Of a DNA stretch of 64,000 bases, positions 54,195 to 63,619 are shown in pieces. Both the position numbers and the translations under genes were made by a program. Under the pieces are notes generated by a model. That model was not told the DNA's origin. It saw nothing but the letters and a program-made list of their open reading frames with translations, and did no database searches. This DNA comes from Arthrobacter sunyaminii (GTDB lineage Bacteria; Actinomycetota; Actinomycetes; Actinomycetales; Micrococcaceae): positions 1,736,001-1,800,000 of the forward strand of contig NZ_CP076456.1 of the NCBI RefSeq assembly GCF_018866305.1, given 5' to 3'. Every line of letters begins with the position of its first letter. Position 1 is the stretch's first letter.

Positions 54195-54665
54195 ATGAGC
54201 GGCATAAAAGCCCAGAGGAATGGGACAGGCGTTTCACCGCCCGACAACTCCTCAGTGCATCCGTCCGGGAAGTCGCCGGAGCGATTGCGGAAAGACCGCA
54301 TTTGGCTGTGGACCTGGTTTCCCGCAATCCTTCTGACGACTTCAATGATTTGGGTCGGCCCGTGGGTCATTACGATCTCCGATAAGAGCCACCACGTGAC
54401 GATCGACTGCACCGTGACGGATGCGGTAGCGGAAAAGTCATCCGGAAGTGCTCGTGGTTCCTCTCAGCGCCATCGGGTGATCATCCAGACCGCGGACTGC
54501 GGGGAGCTGTTGTTGCAGGAGGGTATTAGTGAATCAAACCGTGATGCCGTGGCAGCAGAGCTAATGGATGGGGAAAAGTTCTCGTTTGAGGTTGGCGGGG
54601 CGTCGCTGAAACTGCGGTGGGCCAAACTGATACCTCCGGTTTGGTCATACCAGAAGTTTGGGTGA
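54195..54665 (+). CDS. Single-pass membrane protein of unknown function
   Basis: This 156-residue protein has a hydrophilic, charged first 35 residues, one membrane segment (about 38-58, FPAILLTTSMIWVGPWV), and an external part of about 95 residues with two cysteines (CTVTDA.. and TADCGEL). No family is recognised. The order soluble-membrane-soluble fits a type II or anchored protein. GGGGGGGAATG upstream gives only a weak ribosome site. Its function is unknown, and it lies in the inserted block. Confidence 0.55.
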   Translation: MSGIKAQRNGTGVSPPDNSSVHPSGKSPERLRKDRIWLWTWFPAILLTTSMIWVGPWVITISDKSHHVTIDCTVTDAVAEKSSGSARGSSQRHRVIIQTADCGELLLQEGISESNRDAVAAELMDGEKFSFEVGGASLKLRWAKLIPPVWSYQKFG

Positions 54666-54728
54666 CTTGTCGGGGCCGCATCAACCCTGCAAGACCCCAC
54701 GTCTGTAGGGAGGCAGGCGTTAGAGCCC

Positions 54729-54800
54729 GCCCACGGCGGGGGCGATCTTGACGCCCATGTGGCCCAGCCCGCCCAAGCCCCACGGCAGCACCACCAAGGA
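54729..54800 (-). pseudogene. Alcohol dehydrogenase relic (nucleotide-binding loop)
   Basis: On the minus strand one frame reads SLVVLPWGLGGLGHMGVKIAP and then AVG, closely matching [21 protein letters not shown] of the intact enzyme at 52840. The surrounding frame is broken by changes and stops, and neither the zinc domain nor the C-terminus is visible. It is therefore a short decayed fragment of a second, inverted dehydrogenase gene. Confidence 0.6.
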
Positions 54801-54903
54801 GGCTCTGGTCCCTCTGCGGTGACGGTGCCGGCAAGGCGCCGCAGCCTACGGGAAACGACACGCAGGGATGCTTTCCTGCGCGCCGTCGATTGGGGGTGCG
54901 CGG

Positions 54904-54909
54904 TAATCT
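54904..54909 (+). promoter_or_regulatory. -10 box TAATCT seven bases before the gene at 54917
   Basis: TAATCT fits TANNNT, is seven bases before ATG 54917, and no ribosome site is present, so the transcript may be leaderless. Confidence 0.45.
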
Positions 54910-54916
54910 GCGGGGC

Positions 54917-55324
54917 ATGACTTACGACATCTTGGCCTTTGACCCGGACAGCGTGACGGACGAGGACTTCTCCGCCTGGTGGAACAAACAATCAGAATGG
55001 TCCGAGGATCATTCCTACGACGACGCAGCCGTGACAACGCCATCCTTGAGGGAGTTCTACGGCGAGCTTATTCAAACGTTTCCCCCGATGAACGGACCCG
55101 GCTCCCCGACGGATGAAGAATTTGACGCGGATCCCGAGCTGGAGGTCCGGGTGACCGATTACTCCATCGGGACAACCGTGGTTTACGGGGCCTTCGCCTG
55201 GAGCCAGGAATCCACGGCCAGGCCCCTCTTCACGTCTCTGGCGGCAAAGCACGGCGTCGCCGTCGCTCTGGTCAGCGACGGCGACGCGATCCTTCGCCCG
55301 CCCGGCGAAAGCTCCGGGAGCTGA
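54917..55324 (+). CDS. Conserved acidic protein of unknown function
   Basis: A 135-residue soluble, acidic protein beginning MTYDILAFDPDSVTDEDF, with YDDAAVTTPSLREFYGEL and FPPMNGPGSPTDEE followed by a strand-rich half. I cannot place it in a family; the acidity and size resemble small immunity-type or cytosolic unknown proteins, but nothing confirms this. The start ATG 54917 is supported by the -10-like box at 54904. It belongs to the insertion between hisF and TIGR03085. Confidence 0.55.
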   Translation: MTYDILAFDPDSVTDEDFSAWWNKQSEWSEDHSYDDAAVTTPSLREFYGELIQTFPPMNGPGSPTDEEFDADPELEVRVTDYSIGTTVVYGAFAWSQESTARPLFTSLAAKHGVAVALVSDGDAILRPPGESSGS

Positions 55325-55399
55325 CGGCACAGACGAGCACGTGAGTGTCCGTGCCGTGAAGGCACCGGTAACGCTGTCTCGCCTGAGGCAAAGTCGACG

Positions 55400-56044
55400 C
55401 TAGATCCCGATATCGGCGCTTTCCAGAAGCGCGACGGCGTCCGGCTGGCCCTCAAACATCACCAGTGCCTGCTTGGTGCGGCCGTGGGCGTGCATCAGCA
55501 GCTCACACGGCTCACCGATGATCGCCACGGACACCGGAGCGCGCTTGGCAACGTGCCGCGGTCCGTCCGGGCGGACCAGCACAATGCCGAGGTCCACCCC
55601 GCGGTACAGCAGAGCGGCACGCTTGATCAGTTCCGCCCACAGCGCATCCGAATAGCCGGCGTCCAATGCGCGCGGCGCCCAGCGGTCTCCCGCGCGGCGC
55701 ACGTCTTCGGTGTGGACGAAGTACTCGACGAGGTTGGCGCTGTTGTCCACGGCTTTCAGATGCATGGGGGACAGACGCGGGGGACCGGCGCGGAAGGCAC
55801 GGACCAGCTTGGCGTATCCCTCGGTGGTGGAGGCCTTGGCTGCCGTTTCCTCCATGGCCCTGTCCGTCTTAGCGGCGAAGGGTTTCAGGAAAAACCCCAG
55901 AGCAGCGGCGGGCTTGTGCTCCCGTAAATACAGGTGAGCGGCCAGGTCTTTCGTTAGCCAGCCTTCGCACAAAGTGGGCGCTTGAGGACCGGCCGCAAGC
56001 AACGTTTCGGCCAGGACTTCACGGGAGGGTTGTACGTATCGCAT
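55400..56044 (-). CDS. TIGR03085-family metal-binding (DinB/maleylpyruvate-isomerase-like) protein
   Basis: An actinobacterial protein of 214 residues with the four-helix DinB-type fold. LCEGWLTKDLAAHLYLREHKPAA holds the conserved Trp, Asp and His metal-side residues, and NLVEYFVHTEDVRRA holds the second His-rich helix. Most of these proteins use a thiol cofactor such as mycothiol. ATG 56044 is favoured. It diverges from hisI with an 89-base gap. Confidence 0.85.
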   Translation of the reverse strand: MRYVQPSREVLAETLLAAGPQAPTLCEGWLTKDLAAHLYLREHKPAAALGFFLKPFAAKTDRAMEETAAKASTTEGYAKLVRAFRAGPPRLSPMHLKAVDNSANLVEYFVHTEDVRRAGDRWAPRALDAGYSDALWAELIKRAALLYRGVDLGIVLVRPDGPRHVAKRAPVSVAIIGEPCELLMHAHGRTKQALVMFEGQPDAVALLESADIGI

Positions 56045-56120
56045 CACTGCTGAAACTAGCACGTTCAGCGCTTTTTGGCGCGGGCGACGGGCCCGGAGAG
56101 TGAGCTGCGTCCAAACACAC

Positions 56121-56126
56121 TAGAAT
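56121..56126 (+). promoter_or_regulatory. -10 box TAGAAT seven bases before hisI
   Basis: TAGAAT ends seven bases before ATG 56134. The hisI transcript, and the trp genes behind it, could therefore start at the ATG. The -35 is not clear. Confidence 0.5.
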
Positions 56127-56133
56127 CGATACG

Positions 56134-56535
56134 ATGTCTCCTCAAAACTCTTCCTCCGATTTCCCGCCGGCACCCGGCCTGGACCCCGCGGTCAGCGCCG
56201 CCCTGAAGCGCGATGACGCGGGCTTGGTGGCAGCCGTCGTCCAGCAGTATGACACCGGCGAGGTTCTGATGCTCGGCTGGATGAATGACGAAGCGCTGCA
56301 CCGTACCCTGACGACGGGCCGGGTGACCTTTTGGTCCCGCTCACGGCAGGAATACTGGCGCAAGGGCGATAGCTCCGGGCATGTCCAGTGGGTCAAATCC
56401 GTGGCCCTGGACTGCGACGGCGATGCCCTCCTGGTCCGCGTGGACCAGGTGGGGGCCGCGTGCCACACCGGAACGCACACCTGCTTTGACGGCCGGGAGC
56501 TCCCCGTTCTGGCCGCGACCGACGCCGCCAGCTGA
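56134..56535 (+). CDS. hisI: Phosphoribosyl-AMP cyclohydrolase
   Basis: The third step of histidine synthesis. The 133-residue metal enzyme has [13 protein letters not shown] and the metal set in [21 protein letters not shown] and THTCF, with Cys and Asp ligands all present. A 20-residue N-terminal extension precedes the domain. It stands without hisE, unlike the hisIE fusions of other bacteria, and hisE lies about 5.8 kb upstream. trpE follows after 20 bases, so hisI probably shares its transcript with the trp genes. Confidence 0.95.
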   Translation: MSPQNSSSDFPPAPGLDPAVSAALKRDDAGLVAAVVQQYDTGEVLMLGWMNDEALHRTLTTGRVTFWSRSRQEYWRKGDSSGHVQWVKSVALDCDGDALLVRVDQVGAACHTGTHTCFDGRELPVLAATDAAS

Positions 56536-56555
56536 CCCGGAAAGAAACCAGACAC

Positions 56556-58148
56556 ATGCAGGATCTTGGAGTTATCCGTCCCGGCCTCGAGGAATTCCGG
56601 GCCCTGGCCGCTGAACACCGCGTGGTTCCGGTGCACCTGAGCGTGCTGGCCGACGCCCACACACCCATCGGCATCTACCGCAAGCTCACCGCGGGCGCGC
56701 CGGGAACCTTCCTGATGGAATCCGCTGCCGCCGGCGGCGTCTGGTCCCGCTACTCCTTTATAGGCGCCTCCTCCCGCGCCACCCTGGCCACCCACGACGG
56801 CGAAACCCACTGGCTCGGCGAGCCGCCGGCCGGGGTACCGCTGGACGGAAACCCGGTGGAAGCCGTGGCCCGCACCATCGAACTGCTGCAGACCGAACGG
56901 CTGGACGGCGTGCCGCCCTTCACCTCCGGACTGGTCGGTTTTGTCGGCTGGGAAACCGTCCGGCACTGGGAGAAACTGCCCAACCCTCCCGTTGATGACC
57001 TGGACCTGCCGGAACTGGCCATGAACCTGGTTTCGGACATGGCCATCCACGACAACTCCAACGGCACCGTGATGCTGGTGGCCAACGCCATCAACATGGA
57101 CGGCTCCGACGAGCGGGTGGACGAAGCCTGGCATGACGCCGTGGCCCGGGTGAACTCCATGCTGCAGCGGTTGGCCGAACCCACTCCGCAGCCGGTCTCG
57201 GTGCTGCACGGCGGCACTGTGGACACCTCTACCCTCACCGACGGCGTCAAGGAATCCTGGCCCAAACCCGAATACACCAAAGCGGTTCAACGGGGTAAGG
57301 AAGCCATCGTGGACGGCGAAGTGTTCCAGGTGGTCATTTCCCGCCGCTTCGAACTGGAGTGCGCCTCGGACCCGTTGGACGTGTACCGGGTGCTGCGCAA
57401 CACCAACCCCAGCCCGTACATGTATCTGTTCAACTTCGAGGACTCCCGCGGCAACCCGTTCGCCGTCGTCGGCTCCTCACCGGAGGCACTGGTAACCGTG
57501 ACGGGCAGCGAAGTGATCACGCACCCCATCGCCGGCTCCCGGCCGCGCGGCAAGGGAACCGATGCGGACCGTGCCCTTGCCGAGGAACTGCTGGCGGATG
57601 AGAAGGAACGCGCCGAACACCTCATGCTGGTGGACCTGGCCCGCAACGACCTCTCCAAGGTGTGCATTCCCGGCAGCGTGGACGTCACCCAGTTCATGGA
57701 GGTGGAGCGCTTCAGCCACATCATGCACCTGGTGTCCACCGTCGTCGGAGAACTCGCACCGCAGCGCAGCGCCTACGACGTCCTGGCCGCAACCTTCCCC
57801 GCCGGAACCCTCTCGGGTGCACCCAAGCCCCGCGCCCTGCGCCTGCTGGATGAGCTGGAACCGCACCGCCGCGGCATTTACGGCGGCGTGGTCGGTTATC
57901 TGGATTTCGCCGGCGACATGGACATGGCGATTGCCATCCGCTCCGCGCTGCTGCGGAACGGCAAAGCCTTTGTCCAGGCCGGCGGCGGCATTGTGGCGGA
58001 CTCCGATCTGGAAGCCGAAGCCCAGGAAACCGTCAACAAGGCAGCCGCACCGCTGCGCGCAGCACTGATCGCCCGGAGCCTGGAAACCGTCGCCGCACCC
58101 CCACTTTTCTCCACCCCCCAATCCGCAGAGCAGGAAGTACCGCAGTGA
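56556..58148 (+). CDS. trpE: Anthranilate synthase component I
   Basis: Makes anthranilate from chorismate with the glutaminase TrpG. The 530-residue enzyme has FLMESAAAGG (a form of the LLES tryptophan-feedback motif), GSSPEALVTV, HPIAGSRPRGKG, LVDLARNDLSKVC and FPAGTLSGAPK, so catalytic and Mg-binding residues are present. The start is ATG 56556. No trpG or trpD is in the window, as in other Actinobacteria with split trp sets. It overlaps the next gene by 4 bases. Confidence 0.96.
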   Translation: MQDLGVIRPGLEEFRALAAEHRVVPVHLSVLADAHTPIGIYRKLTAGAPGTFLMESAAAGGVWSRYSFIGASSRATLATHDGETHWLGEPPAGVPLDGNPVEAVARTIELLQTERLDGVPPFTSGLVGFVGWETVRHWEKLPNPPVDDLDLPELAMNLVSDMAIHDNSNGTVMLVANAINMDGSDERVDEAWHDAVARVNSMLQRLAEPTPQPVSVLHGGTVDTSTLTDGVKESWPKPEYTKAVQRGKEAIVDGEVFQVVISRRFELECASDPLDVYRVLRNTNPSPYMYLFNFEDSRGNPFAVVGSSPEALVTVTGSEVITHPIAGSRPRGKGTDADRALAEELLADEKERAEHLMLVDLARNDLSKVCIPGSVDVTQFMEVERFSHIMHLVSTVVGELAPQRSAYDVLAATFPAGTLSGAPKPRALRLLDELEPHRRGIYGGVVGYLDFAGDMDMAIAIRSALLRNGKAFVQAGGGIVADSDLEAEAQETVNKAAAPLRAALIARSLETVAAPPLFSTPQSAEQEVPQ

Positions 58149-58810
58149 GCACACCCACCAAACGGTGGCAGCGCAAGGGAACCGTCATCATGGCGGCGGT
58201 GCTCTTCGGCATCGCAGCCTTTGCCACCACCACGCGCACCTGGCTGAACGTTCAACTGCCCGCAACCGCCGTCCAGACCCCGGACCTGGCCGTTTCAGGA
58301 TCCGATGCCGCCACCGCGGTGACGGCCTTCGCCGTCGTCGCCATTACGGCAGGCCTGGCAGCCTCGATTGCCGGGTCCGTGGCCCGCTGGATTGTCAGCG
58401 TGATCCTGGTGGTCTCGGGCATCGGTGTGGCTGCCGCCAGCTGGACCGTCATCAGCGATCCCGCCCAGGGAGCCGCCGGAGCCATCGGACAGGCGATCGG
58501 TGTCAGCGGAGCAGCCGGCACCGTGGTTACGCTCACGGGCATGCCGTGGGCGGCATTGGTATCCGGTGTCCTGATAGCGCTCACCGGCGTTTGGCTGGCT
58601 GTCGCCAGCCGCAGCTGGAAGTCCTCGCGCCGGTACGCACCGGCCCCGGCGGCCGGCACAGCGCCGTCCGCCGCCCCCGGAGCGGAAAGCATGACGCCGG
58701 GAGCCGGTTCGCCCGACGCCGGCAACAACGGCGAGGGTCCCGAGCCGGTTGATGACATCGACAGCTGGGACCGGCTGACGCGCGGGGATGACCCCACCAA
58801 CTACCGCTGA
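58145..58810 (+). CDS. Trp biosynthesis-associated membrane protein
   Basis: A 221-residue membrane protein with four hydrophobic segments (about 15-33, 57-77, 80-100 and 130-160), an Ala-rich tail and a C-terminal Asp/Ser/Trp motif DIDSWDRLTRGDDPT. It matches the actinobacterial family found between trpE and trpC. Its role is unknown. GTG 58145 overlaps the trpE stop. A transport or regulatory role is only suggested by its place. Confidence 0.85.
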   Translation: MSTPTKRWQRKGTVIMAAVLFGIAAFATTTRTWLNVQLPATAVQTPDLAVSGSDAATAVTAFAVVAITAGLAASIAGSVARWIVSVILVVSGIGVAAASWTVISDPAQGAAGAIGQAIGVSGAAGTVVTLTGMPWAALVSGVLIALTGVWLAVASRSWKSSRRYAPAPAAGTAPSAAPGAESMTPGAGSPDAGNNGEGPEPVDDIDSWDRLTRGDDPTNYR

Positions 58811-58940
58811 CCGCACCTACCCGATCCACCGTTCCGAACTCCGGGCCCGGAGGCGGAACCACCGAAGCGCCGCAACATGTGAAAGAGTTTCCGCCAGTCA
58901 ATGGCAGAATGGAAACTGATTCGTACAGAGGAGATTTACC

Positions 58941-59234
58941 ATGAGCTCAAACGCCACCCGCAGCAACGTTGACACCAAGCCCGAAAATGAAGCCGAGCGT
59001 CACGCCAGCATCCATGATGAGACCATCGGCCACGGCAATACGCCCGCAGCCTGGACCTGTGTCCTGATCATGATTGTCGGCGCCGGAATCTCCAGCGTTG
59101 GCTTCATCATCGCCAGCGTGCTGTGGTTCTGCATCGGCCTGGGCGTCATTGCCCTCGGCCTGGTGGTCGGCTTCATCATGAAGAAGGCCGGCTATGGCGT
59201 AGGCGGCTCGAAACTCTCCAACAGCGGCCACTAA
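58941..59234 (+). CDS. HGxxPAAW motif membrane protein
   Basis: A 97-residue protein with the motif HGNTPAAW in its first half, two membrane helices (about 39-60 and 63-82) and a short basic tail. This is the small family always found near trpC in Actinobacteria. GGAGATT precedes ATG 58941. trpC starts 3 bases after its stop. Function unknown. Confidence 0.85.
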   Translation: MSSNATRSNVDTKPENEAERHASIHDETIGHGNTPAAWTCVLIMIVGAGISSVGFIIASVLWFCIGLGVIALGLVVGFIMKKAGYGVGGSKLSNSGH

Positions 59235-59237
59235 ATC

Positions 59238-60071
59238 ATGAGCGTCCTGGACGACATCATTGCCGGCGTCGCCGAGGATCTCGAGGCGCGCCGGCAAGCC
59301 GTTCCGCTGAAGCAGATGCGGGAGCGCGCCCGTGCGGCCGCTCCCGCACTGGACGCCTTTGCTGCTCTGGGCGGCAATGACAACCCCCGCGGCGAACTCC
59401 GGGTTATCGCCGAGGTTAAGCGGAGCAGCCCCTCCAAGGGCGCCCTCGCGGACATTGCCGACCCGGCCTCGCTGGCAGCAAGCTACGAACGCGGCGGTGC
59501 AGCAGTCATCAGCGTGCTCACCGAACAGCGCCGCTTTGGCGGCTCCCTGGCTGACTTTGATGCCGTCCGGGACGTGGTGCGGATCCCGCTGCTGCGCAAG
59601 GACTTCACCGTTGACGAGTACCAAATCTGGGAAGCCCGCGCCCACGGTGCCGACCTGGTGCTGCTCATCGTGGCAGCCCTGGACGATGCGCAGCTTAAGG
59701 ATTTCCTGGCACTCACCCATGAGCTGGGCATGAACGCTTTGGTGGAGACGCATACGCAGCACGAAGTTGAACGCGCCGTCGCCGTTGGCGCCAGGATCAT
59801 TGGTGTTAACGTGCGCAACCTGAAGACCCTGGACGTTGACCGTTCGGTCTTCGCACCGCTGGCCGACAGCATTCCCTCAGGTGCACTCGTGATCGCTGAA
59901 TCCGGAGTCCGGGACGCCGCCGATGTGGAGCAGTACGCTGCGGACGGCGCCAACGCCGTCCTGGTGGGCGAAGCCCTGGTGCGGCACAATGATCCGGCGG
60001 CTACTATCGCCGACTTCGCCCAGACCGGCCGCAAGGCCATCGCCGCCCGGCAGATGCACGGCAAGGACTGA
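59238..60071 (+). CDS. trpC: Indole-3-glycerol phosphate synthase
   Basis: Forms indole-glycerol phosphate. The 277-residue TIM barrel has the signature [12 protein letters not shown] with the catalytic Lys, [28 protein letters not shown] and [11 protein letters not shown]. It is a single-function protein; the trpF enzyme is not fused. It starts 3 bases after the HGxxPAAW gene. Confidence 0.96.
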   Translation: MSVLDDIIAGVAEDLEARRQAVPLKQMRERARAAAPALDAFAALGGNDNPRGELRVIAEVKRSSPSKGALADIADPASLAASYERGGAAVISVLTEQRRFGGSLADFDAVRDVVRIPLLRKDFTVDEYQIWEARAHGADLVLLIVAALDDAQLKDFLALTHELGMNALVETHTQHEVERAVAVGARIIGVNVRNLKTLDVDRSVFAPLADSIPSGALVIAESGVRDAADVEQYAADGANAVLVGEALVRHNDPAATIADFAQTGRKAIAARQMHGKD

Positions 60072-60148
60072 CGGCAGGCCGACAGAGCAACATATTCCCT
60101 GTCCGGGCGGTCCGCCGTCCGGACCAAAGCAGGACAGGAACCAGCCCC

Positions 60149-61561
60149 ATGACCGGGAATCCGGACCAGACCGGCTCAGCACATGCTGACGCCGGGTCAC
60201 CAGTCACTTCCACTGACACCGCCCCTGCGGACGAGGCGCAGCGCGCCGCGGCCGGAACCGTCACGGAAGAGGTGGCTGAAGCGTTCCTGAACGTTCACGG
60301 TTCGCTGCGCCACGCCTCCGGCCCGTACTTCGGGGAGTACGGCGGCCGCTGGATGCCGGAATCCCTGATTGCCGCGCTGGACGAGCTGGAAGACACCTTC
60401 GAGAAGGCCAAGGCTGACCCGGAGTTCCGCGCCCAGATTGCGGACCTGAACAAGAACTATTCCGGCCGGCCCTCGCTGCTCACCGAAGCCAAGCGTTTCG
60501 CCGGGCATGCCGGCGGTGTCCGGGTGTTCCTCAAGCGCGAGGACCTGAACCACACCGGCTCCCATAAGATCAACAATGTCCTGGGGCAGGCGCTGCTGGC
60601 CAAGCGGATGGGCAAGACCCGCATCATCGCCGAGACCGGCGCCGGGCAGCACGGCGTGGCCAGCGCCACGGCCGCGGCCTTGCTGGGCCTGGAGTGCGTG
60701 GTGTACATGGGTGCCGAGGACTGCCGCCGGCAGGCCCTGAACGTAGCGCGCATGGAATTGCTCGGCGCCACCGTCATCCCCGTCAGCCACGGCTCGGCCA
60801 CGCTGAAGGACGCCATCAACGAAGCGCTGCGCGACTGGGTCGCCAACGTGGACAACACCCACTACCTGCTCGGCACCGCTGCCGGAGCTCATCCGTTCCC
60901 GGCCATGGTGCGGTTCTTCCATGAGGTCATCGGAGAAGAGGCCCGCGCCCAGATCCTGGAACAGACCGGCCGGCTCCCTGACGCCGTGTGTGCCTGCATC
61001 GGCGGAGGTTCCAACGCCATCGGCATTTTCCATGGCTTCCTGGATGACCCGGACGTGAAGATCTACGGGTTTGAGGCCGGCGGCGACGGCGTGGAAACCG
61101 GCCGCCATGCCGCCACCATCACGCTGGGCCGCCCCGGTGTGCTGCACGGCGCCCGGTCCTACCTGATGCAGGACGAAGACGGCCAGACCGTGGAATCCCA
61201 CTCCATTTCCGCCGGCCTGGACTACCCCGGCGTAGGCCCGGAACACTCCTACCTCTCCGACATCGGGCGGGTCTCCTATGAGCCCATCACCGACAGCGAG
61301 GCGATGGACGCTTTCCAGCTGCTCTGCCGCACCGAAGGCATCATTCCCGCGATCGAGTCCGCACACGCGCTGGCCGGGGCCATCAAGGTGGGGCAGCGGC
61401 TGGCAGCCGAGGCCGCCGACGGCGACGTTTCAGGAAAAATCGTGCTCGTGAACCTCTCCGGCCGCGGGGACAAGGACGTGGCCACCGCCGCTGAATGGTT
61501 CAACCTGCTGGATGACACATCAGCCGAAGCAGAAATCGGCAAAGAAGGGGAACAGCTGTGA
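60149..61561 (+). CDS. trpB: Tryptophan synthase beta subunit
   Basis: Joins indole and serine with PLP. The 470-residue protein has [12 protein letters not shown], the PLP lysine in HTGSHKINN, and GGGSNAIG for the phosphate. The first 50 residues are a Thr/Ala/Asp-rich extension before the conserved domain; the ATG at 60149 is chosen as the first. It overlaps trpA by 4 bases (the GTGA junction). Confidence 0.96.
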   Translation: MTGNPDQTGSAHADAGSPVTSTDTAPADEAQRAAAGTVTEEVAEAFLNVHGSLRHASGPYFGEYGGRWMPESLIAALDELEDTFEKAKADPEFRAQIADLNKNYSGRPSLLTEAKRFAGHAGGVRVFLKREDLNHTGSHKINNVLGQALLAKRMGKTRIIAETGAGQHGVASATAAALLGLECVVYMGAEDCRRQALNVARMELLGATVIPVSHGSATLKDAINEALRDWVANVDNTHYLLGTAAGAHPFPAMVRFFHEVIGEEARAQILEQTGRLPDAVCACIGGGSNAIGIFHGFLDDPDVKIYGFEAGGDGVETGRHAATITLGRPGVLHGARSYLMQDEDGQTVESHSISAGLDYPGVGPEHSYLSDIGRVSYEPITDSEAMDAFQLLCRTEGIIPAIESAHALAGAIKVGQRLAAEAADGDVSGKIVLVNLSGRGDKDVATAAEWFNLLDDTSAEAEIGKEGEQL

Positions 61562-62391
61562 GCACCGCAGTCGACAACACATCCGGCGCGGGCACTGCTG
61601 CCGTCAGCAAGTCCGCTGCCGCCATTGACCGCGCCGCCGCTGACGGCCGCGCGGCGCTGATCGGTTACCTGCCCGCAGGCTTCCCCAGTGTGCAGGAGAC
61701 CATCGACGCCGGCATTGCCCTGGCCCGGAACGGCGCAGACCTGATTGAAGTCGGCATCCCGTACTCCGATCCGGTCATGGACGGCCACGTCATCCAGGCC
61801 GCCACCACCGAGGCGCTGGCGCACGGTTTCCGCGTCAGCCAGGTGTTCGACGTCGTCGCCGGCATCACTGCCGCCACCGATGCCGCCGTGCTGGTGATGA
61901 CGTACTGGAATCCCGTTGTCCGTATGGGTGTGGATGAGTTTTCCCGCCGCCTGGCTGAAGCCGGGGGAGCCGGGCTGATCACCCCGGACCTTATCCCGGA
62001 TGAAGCGTCGGAGTGGATGGCGGCTTCGGACAAGTACGGACTGGACAGGGTATTCCTGGTGGCGCCGTCGTCCACCCCCGAACGCATGAAAAGCACCGTC
62101 GCGGCCAGCCGGGGCTTCGTCTATGCGGTGTCCATCATGGGTGTCACCGGCGCACGCACATCAGTGAGCACCGCCGCCAAGGACGTCGTTTCCGCTGCCC
62201 GCGCGGCAGGCGCGGAGCGCGTCTGCGTAGGCCTGGGAGTTTCCAACTCCGGCCATGTCCGTGAAATCGGCGCGTACGCGGACGGGGTGATCGTGGGCAC
62301 CGCCCTGGTGGCCGCACTGCGCGACGGCGGTGTCCCCGCCGTGGCGGACCTGACCCGTGAACTCAGCACCGGAACCCGAAAGAGCAACTAA
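61558..62391 (+). CDS. trpA: Tryptophan synthase alpha subunit
   Basis: Releases indole from indole-glycerol phosphate. The 277-residue barrel has [29 protein letters not shown] (catalytic Glu and Asp) and GVTGARTS with the phosphate site. The start is GTG 61558, overlapping trpB, and lgt begins at the trpA stop (TAATG). Confidence 0.96.
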   Translation: MSTAVDNTSGAGTAAVSKSAAAIDRAAADGRAALIGYLPAGFPSVQETIDAGIALARNGADLIEVGIPYSDPVMDGHVIQAATTEALAHGFRVSQVFDVVAGITAATDAAVLVMTYWNPVVRMGVDEFSRRLAEAGGAGLITPDLIPDEASEWMAASDKYGLDRVFLVAPSSTPERMKSTVAASRGFVYAVSIMGVTGARTSVSTAAKDVVSAARAAGAERVCVGLGVSNSGHVREIGAYADGVIVGTALVAALRDGGVPAVADLTRELSTGTRKSN

Positions 62392-63431
62392 TGCACCTGA
62401 CGTCCGTGATTGCCCCGGCCAGCATTCCCAGCCCGCCCGCGGACTTCAGCAGCTTCTCGCTGGGACCGCTGACCATCCACACCTACGCACTGTGCATTCT
62501 GGCCGGCATCATCCTGGCCCTGTGGATGACGTCGGTGCGCTGGAAGCGCCGTGGACTGCCTGAGGAGGCCGTGTGGGATATTGCCATCTGGGCCATCCCG
62601 TTCGGCATCATCGGCGGACGGCTGTACCACGTCATCTCCTCGCCGGCCGCCTATTTCGGTGCCAACGGTGACCTCTCCCTGATTCCGCAGATCTGGCGGG
62701 GCGGGCTGGGCATCTGGGGTGCGGTGGCCCTGGGCGCCGTGGGAGCCTGGATCGGCTGCCGGCGCGCCGGCATTAAGCTCTCCACCTTCGCCGACGCGGG
62801 CGTGCCCGGTCTGCTGCTGGCCCAGGCCGTGGGCCGCTGGGGCAACTGGTTCAACCAGGAACTCTTCGGCAGCCCCACGGACGTGCCTTGGGGGCTGGAA
62901 ATCGACGCGAACAATCCAAACTTTCCGGATGGAACAGCACCGGGAACCCTGTTCCATCCGACCTTCCTCTATGAGTCGCTCTGGTGCCTCGCCGGAGTGG
63001 TCCTGCTGCTTGCCCTGGACAAAAAATTCCGGCTGCGCGGCGGCCGGCTGTTCTGGATCTACGCTGCCTACTACACCCTGGGCCGGCTGTGGATCGAGAT
63101 CCTGCGGATCGACGACGCTGAAATGATTACGTTCTTCGGCGTCACACAACGGCTGAACGTATGGACCAGCATTGGACTGCTTGTCTTCTCTGTGGCGATG
63201 TTCATTTTCCTGACAATCCGCGCCAAAAAGGGGCAGGAAGGGTCCCTGTACCTTCCCGGGCACGAGCCGGAATCCGCGACGGCGGAAGGTGAGTCAGGTA
63301 ACAAGACGGAAACAGAACCTTTTGGTTCCGAATCCGGTGCATCATCGGAACAGGCGCGTGCTAATCTCGCAGAGACAAAAAGCGAGGACACTGATTCTCG
63401 CCGGCCCGGGACACCGGGTACTGCCAAGTAG
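62391..63431 (+). CDS. lgt: Prolipoprotein diacylglyceryl transferase
   Basis: A membrane enzyme of 346 residues that lipidates the cysteine of lipoprotein precursors. There are about seven helices, with IIGGRLYHV and the signature AQAVGRWGNWFNQELFG, plus a late GRLWIEILRIDD. The last 80 residues are a charged, disordered, Ser/Glu-rich tail, typical of Actinobacteria. It starts on the trpA stop, so it belongs to the trp transcript. Confidence 0.95.
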   Translation: MHLTSVIAPASIPSPPADFSSFSLGPLTIHTYALCILAGIILALWMTSVRWKRRGLPEEAVWDIAIWAIPFGIIGGRLYHVISSPAAYFGANGDLSLIPQIWRGGLGIWGAVALGAVGAWIGCRRAGIKLSTFADAGVPGLLLAQAVGRWGNWFNQELFGSPTDVPWGLEIDANNPNFPDGTAPGTLFHPTFLYESLWCLAGVVLLLALDKKFRLRGGRLFWIYAAYYTLGRLWIEILRIDDAEMITFFGVTQRLNVWTSIGLLVFSVAMFIFLTIRAKKGQEGSLYLPGHEPESATAEGESGNKTETEPFGSESGASSEQARANLAETKSEDTDSRRPGTPGTAK

Positions 63432-63619
63432 CACCGGCCCGGGCCACCCTCGCGGCGGGTGCTGCTGCCACATCGCCGTGGCCGCCCGGACGGGGCCGCG
63501 GGAACCACACCGTTGGCCTGTCCGTGAACACTCAAGACACCGCGGAACGTTTCACCTTCCGCCGTGGGGCCAGCGTCGTCCCCTCCCACCGCTCAATCAG
63601 GGGGAAGGACTTACCTCTC

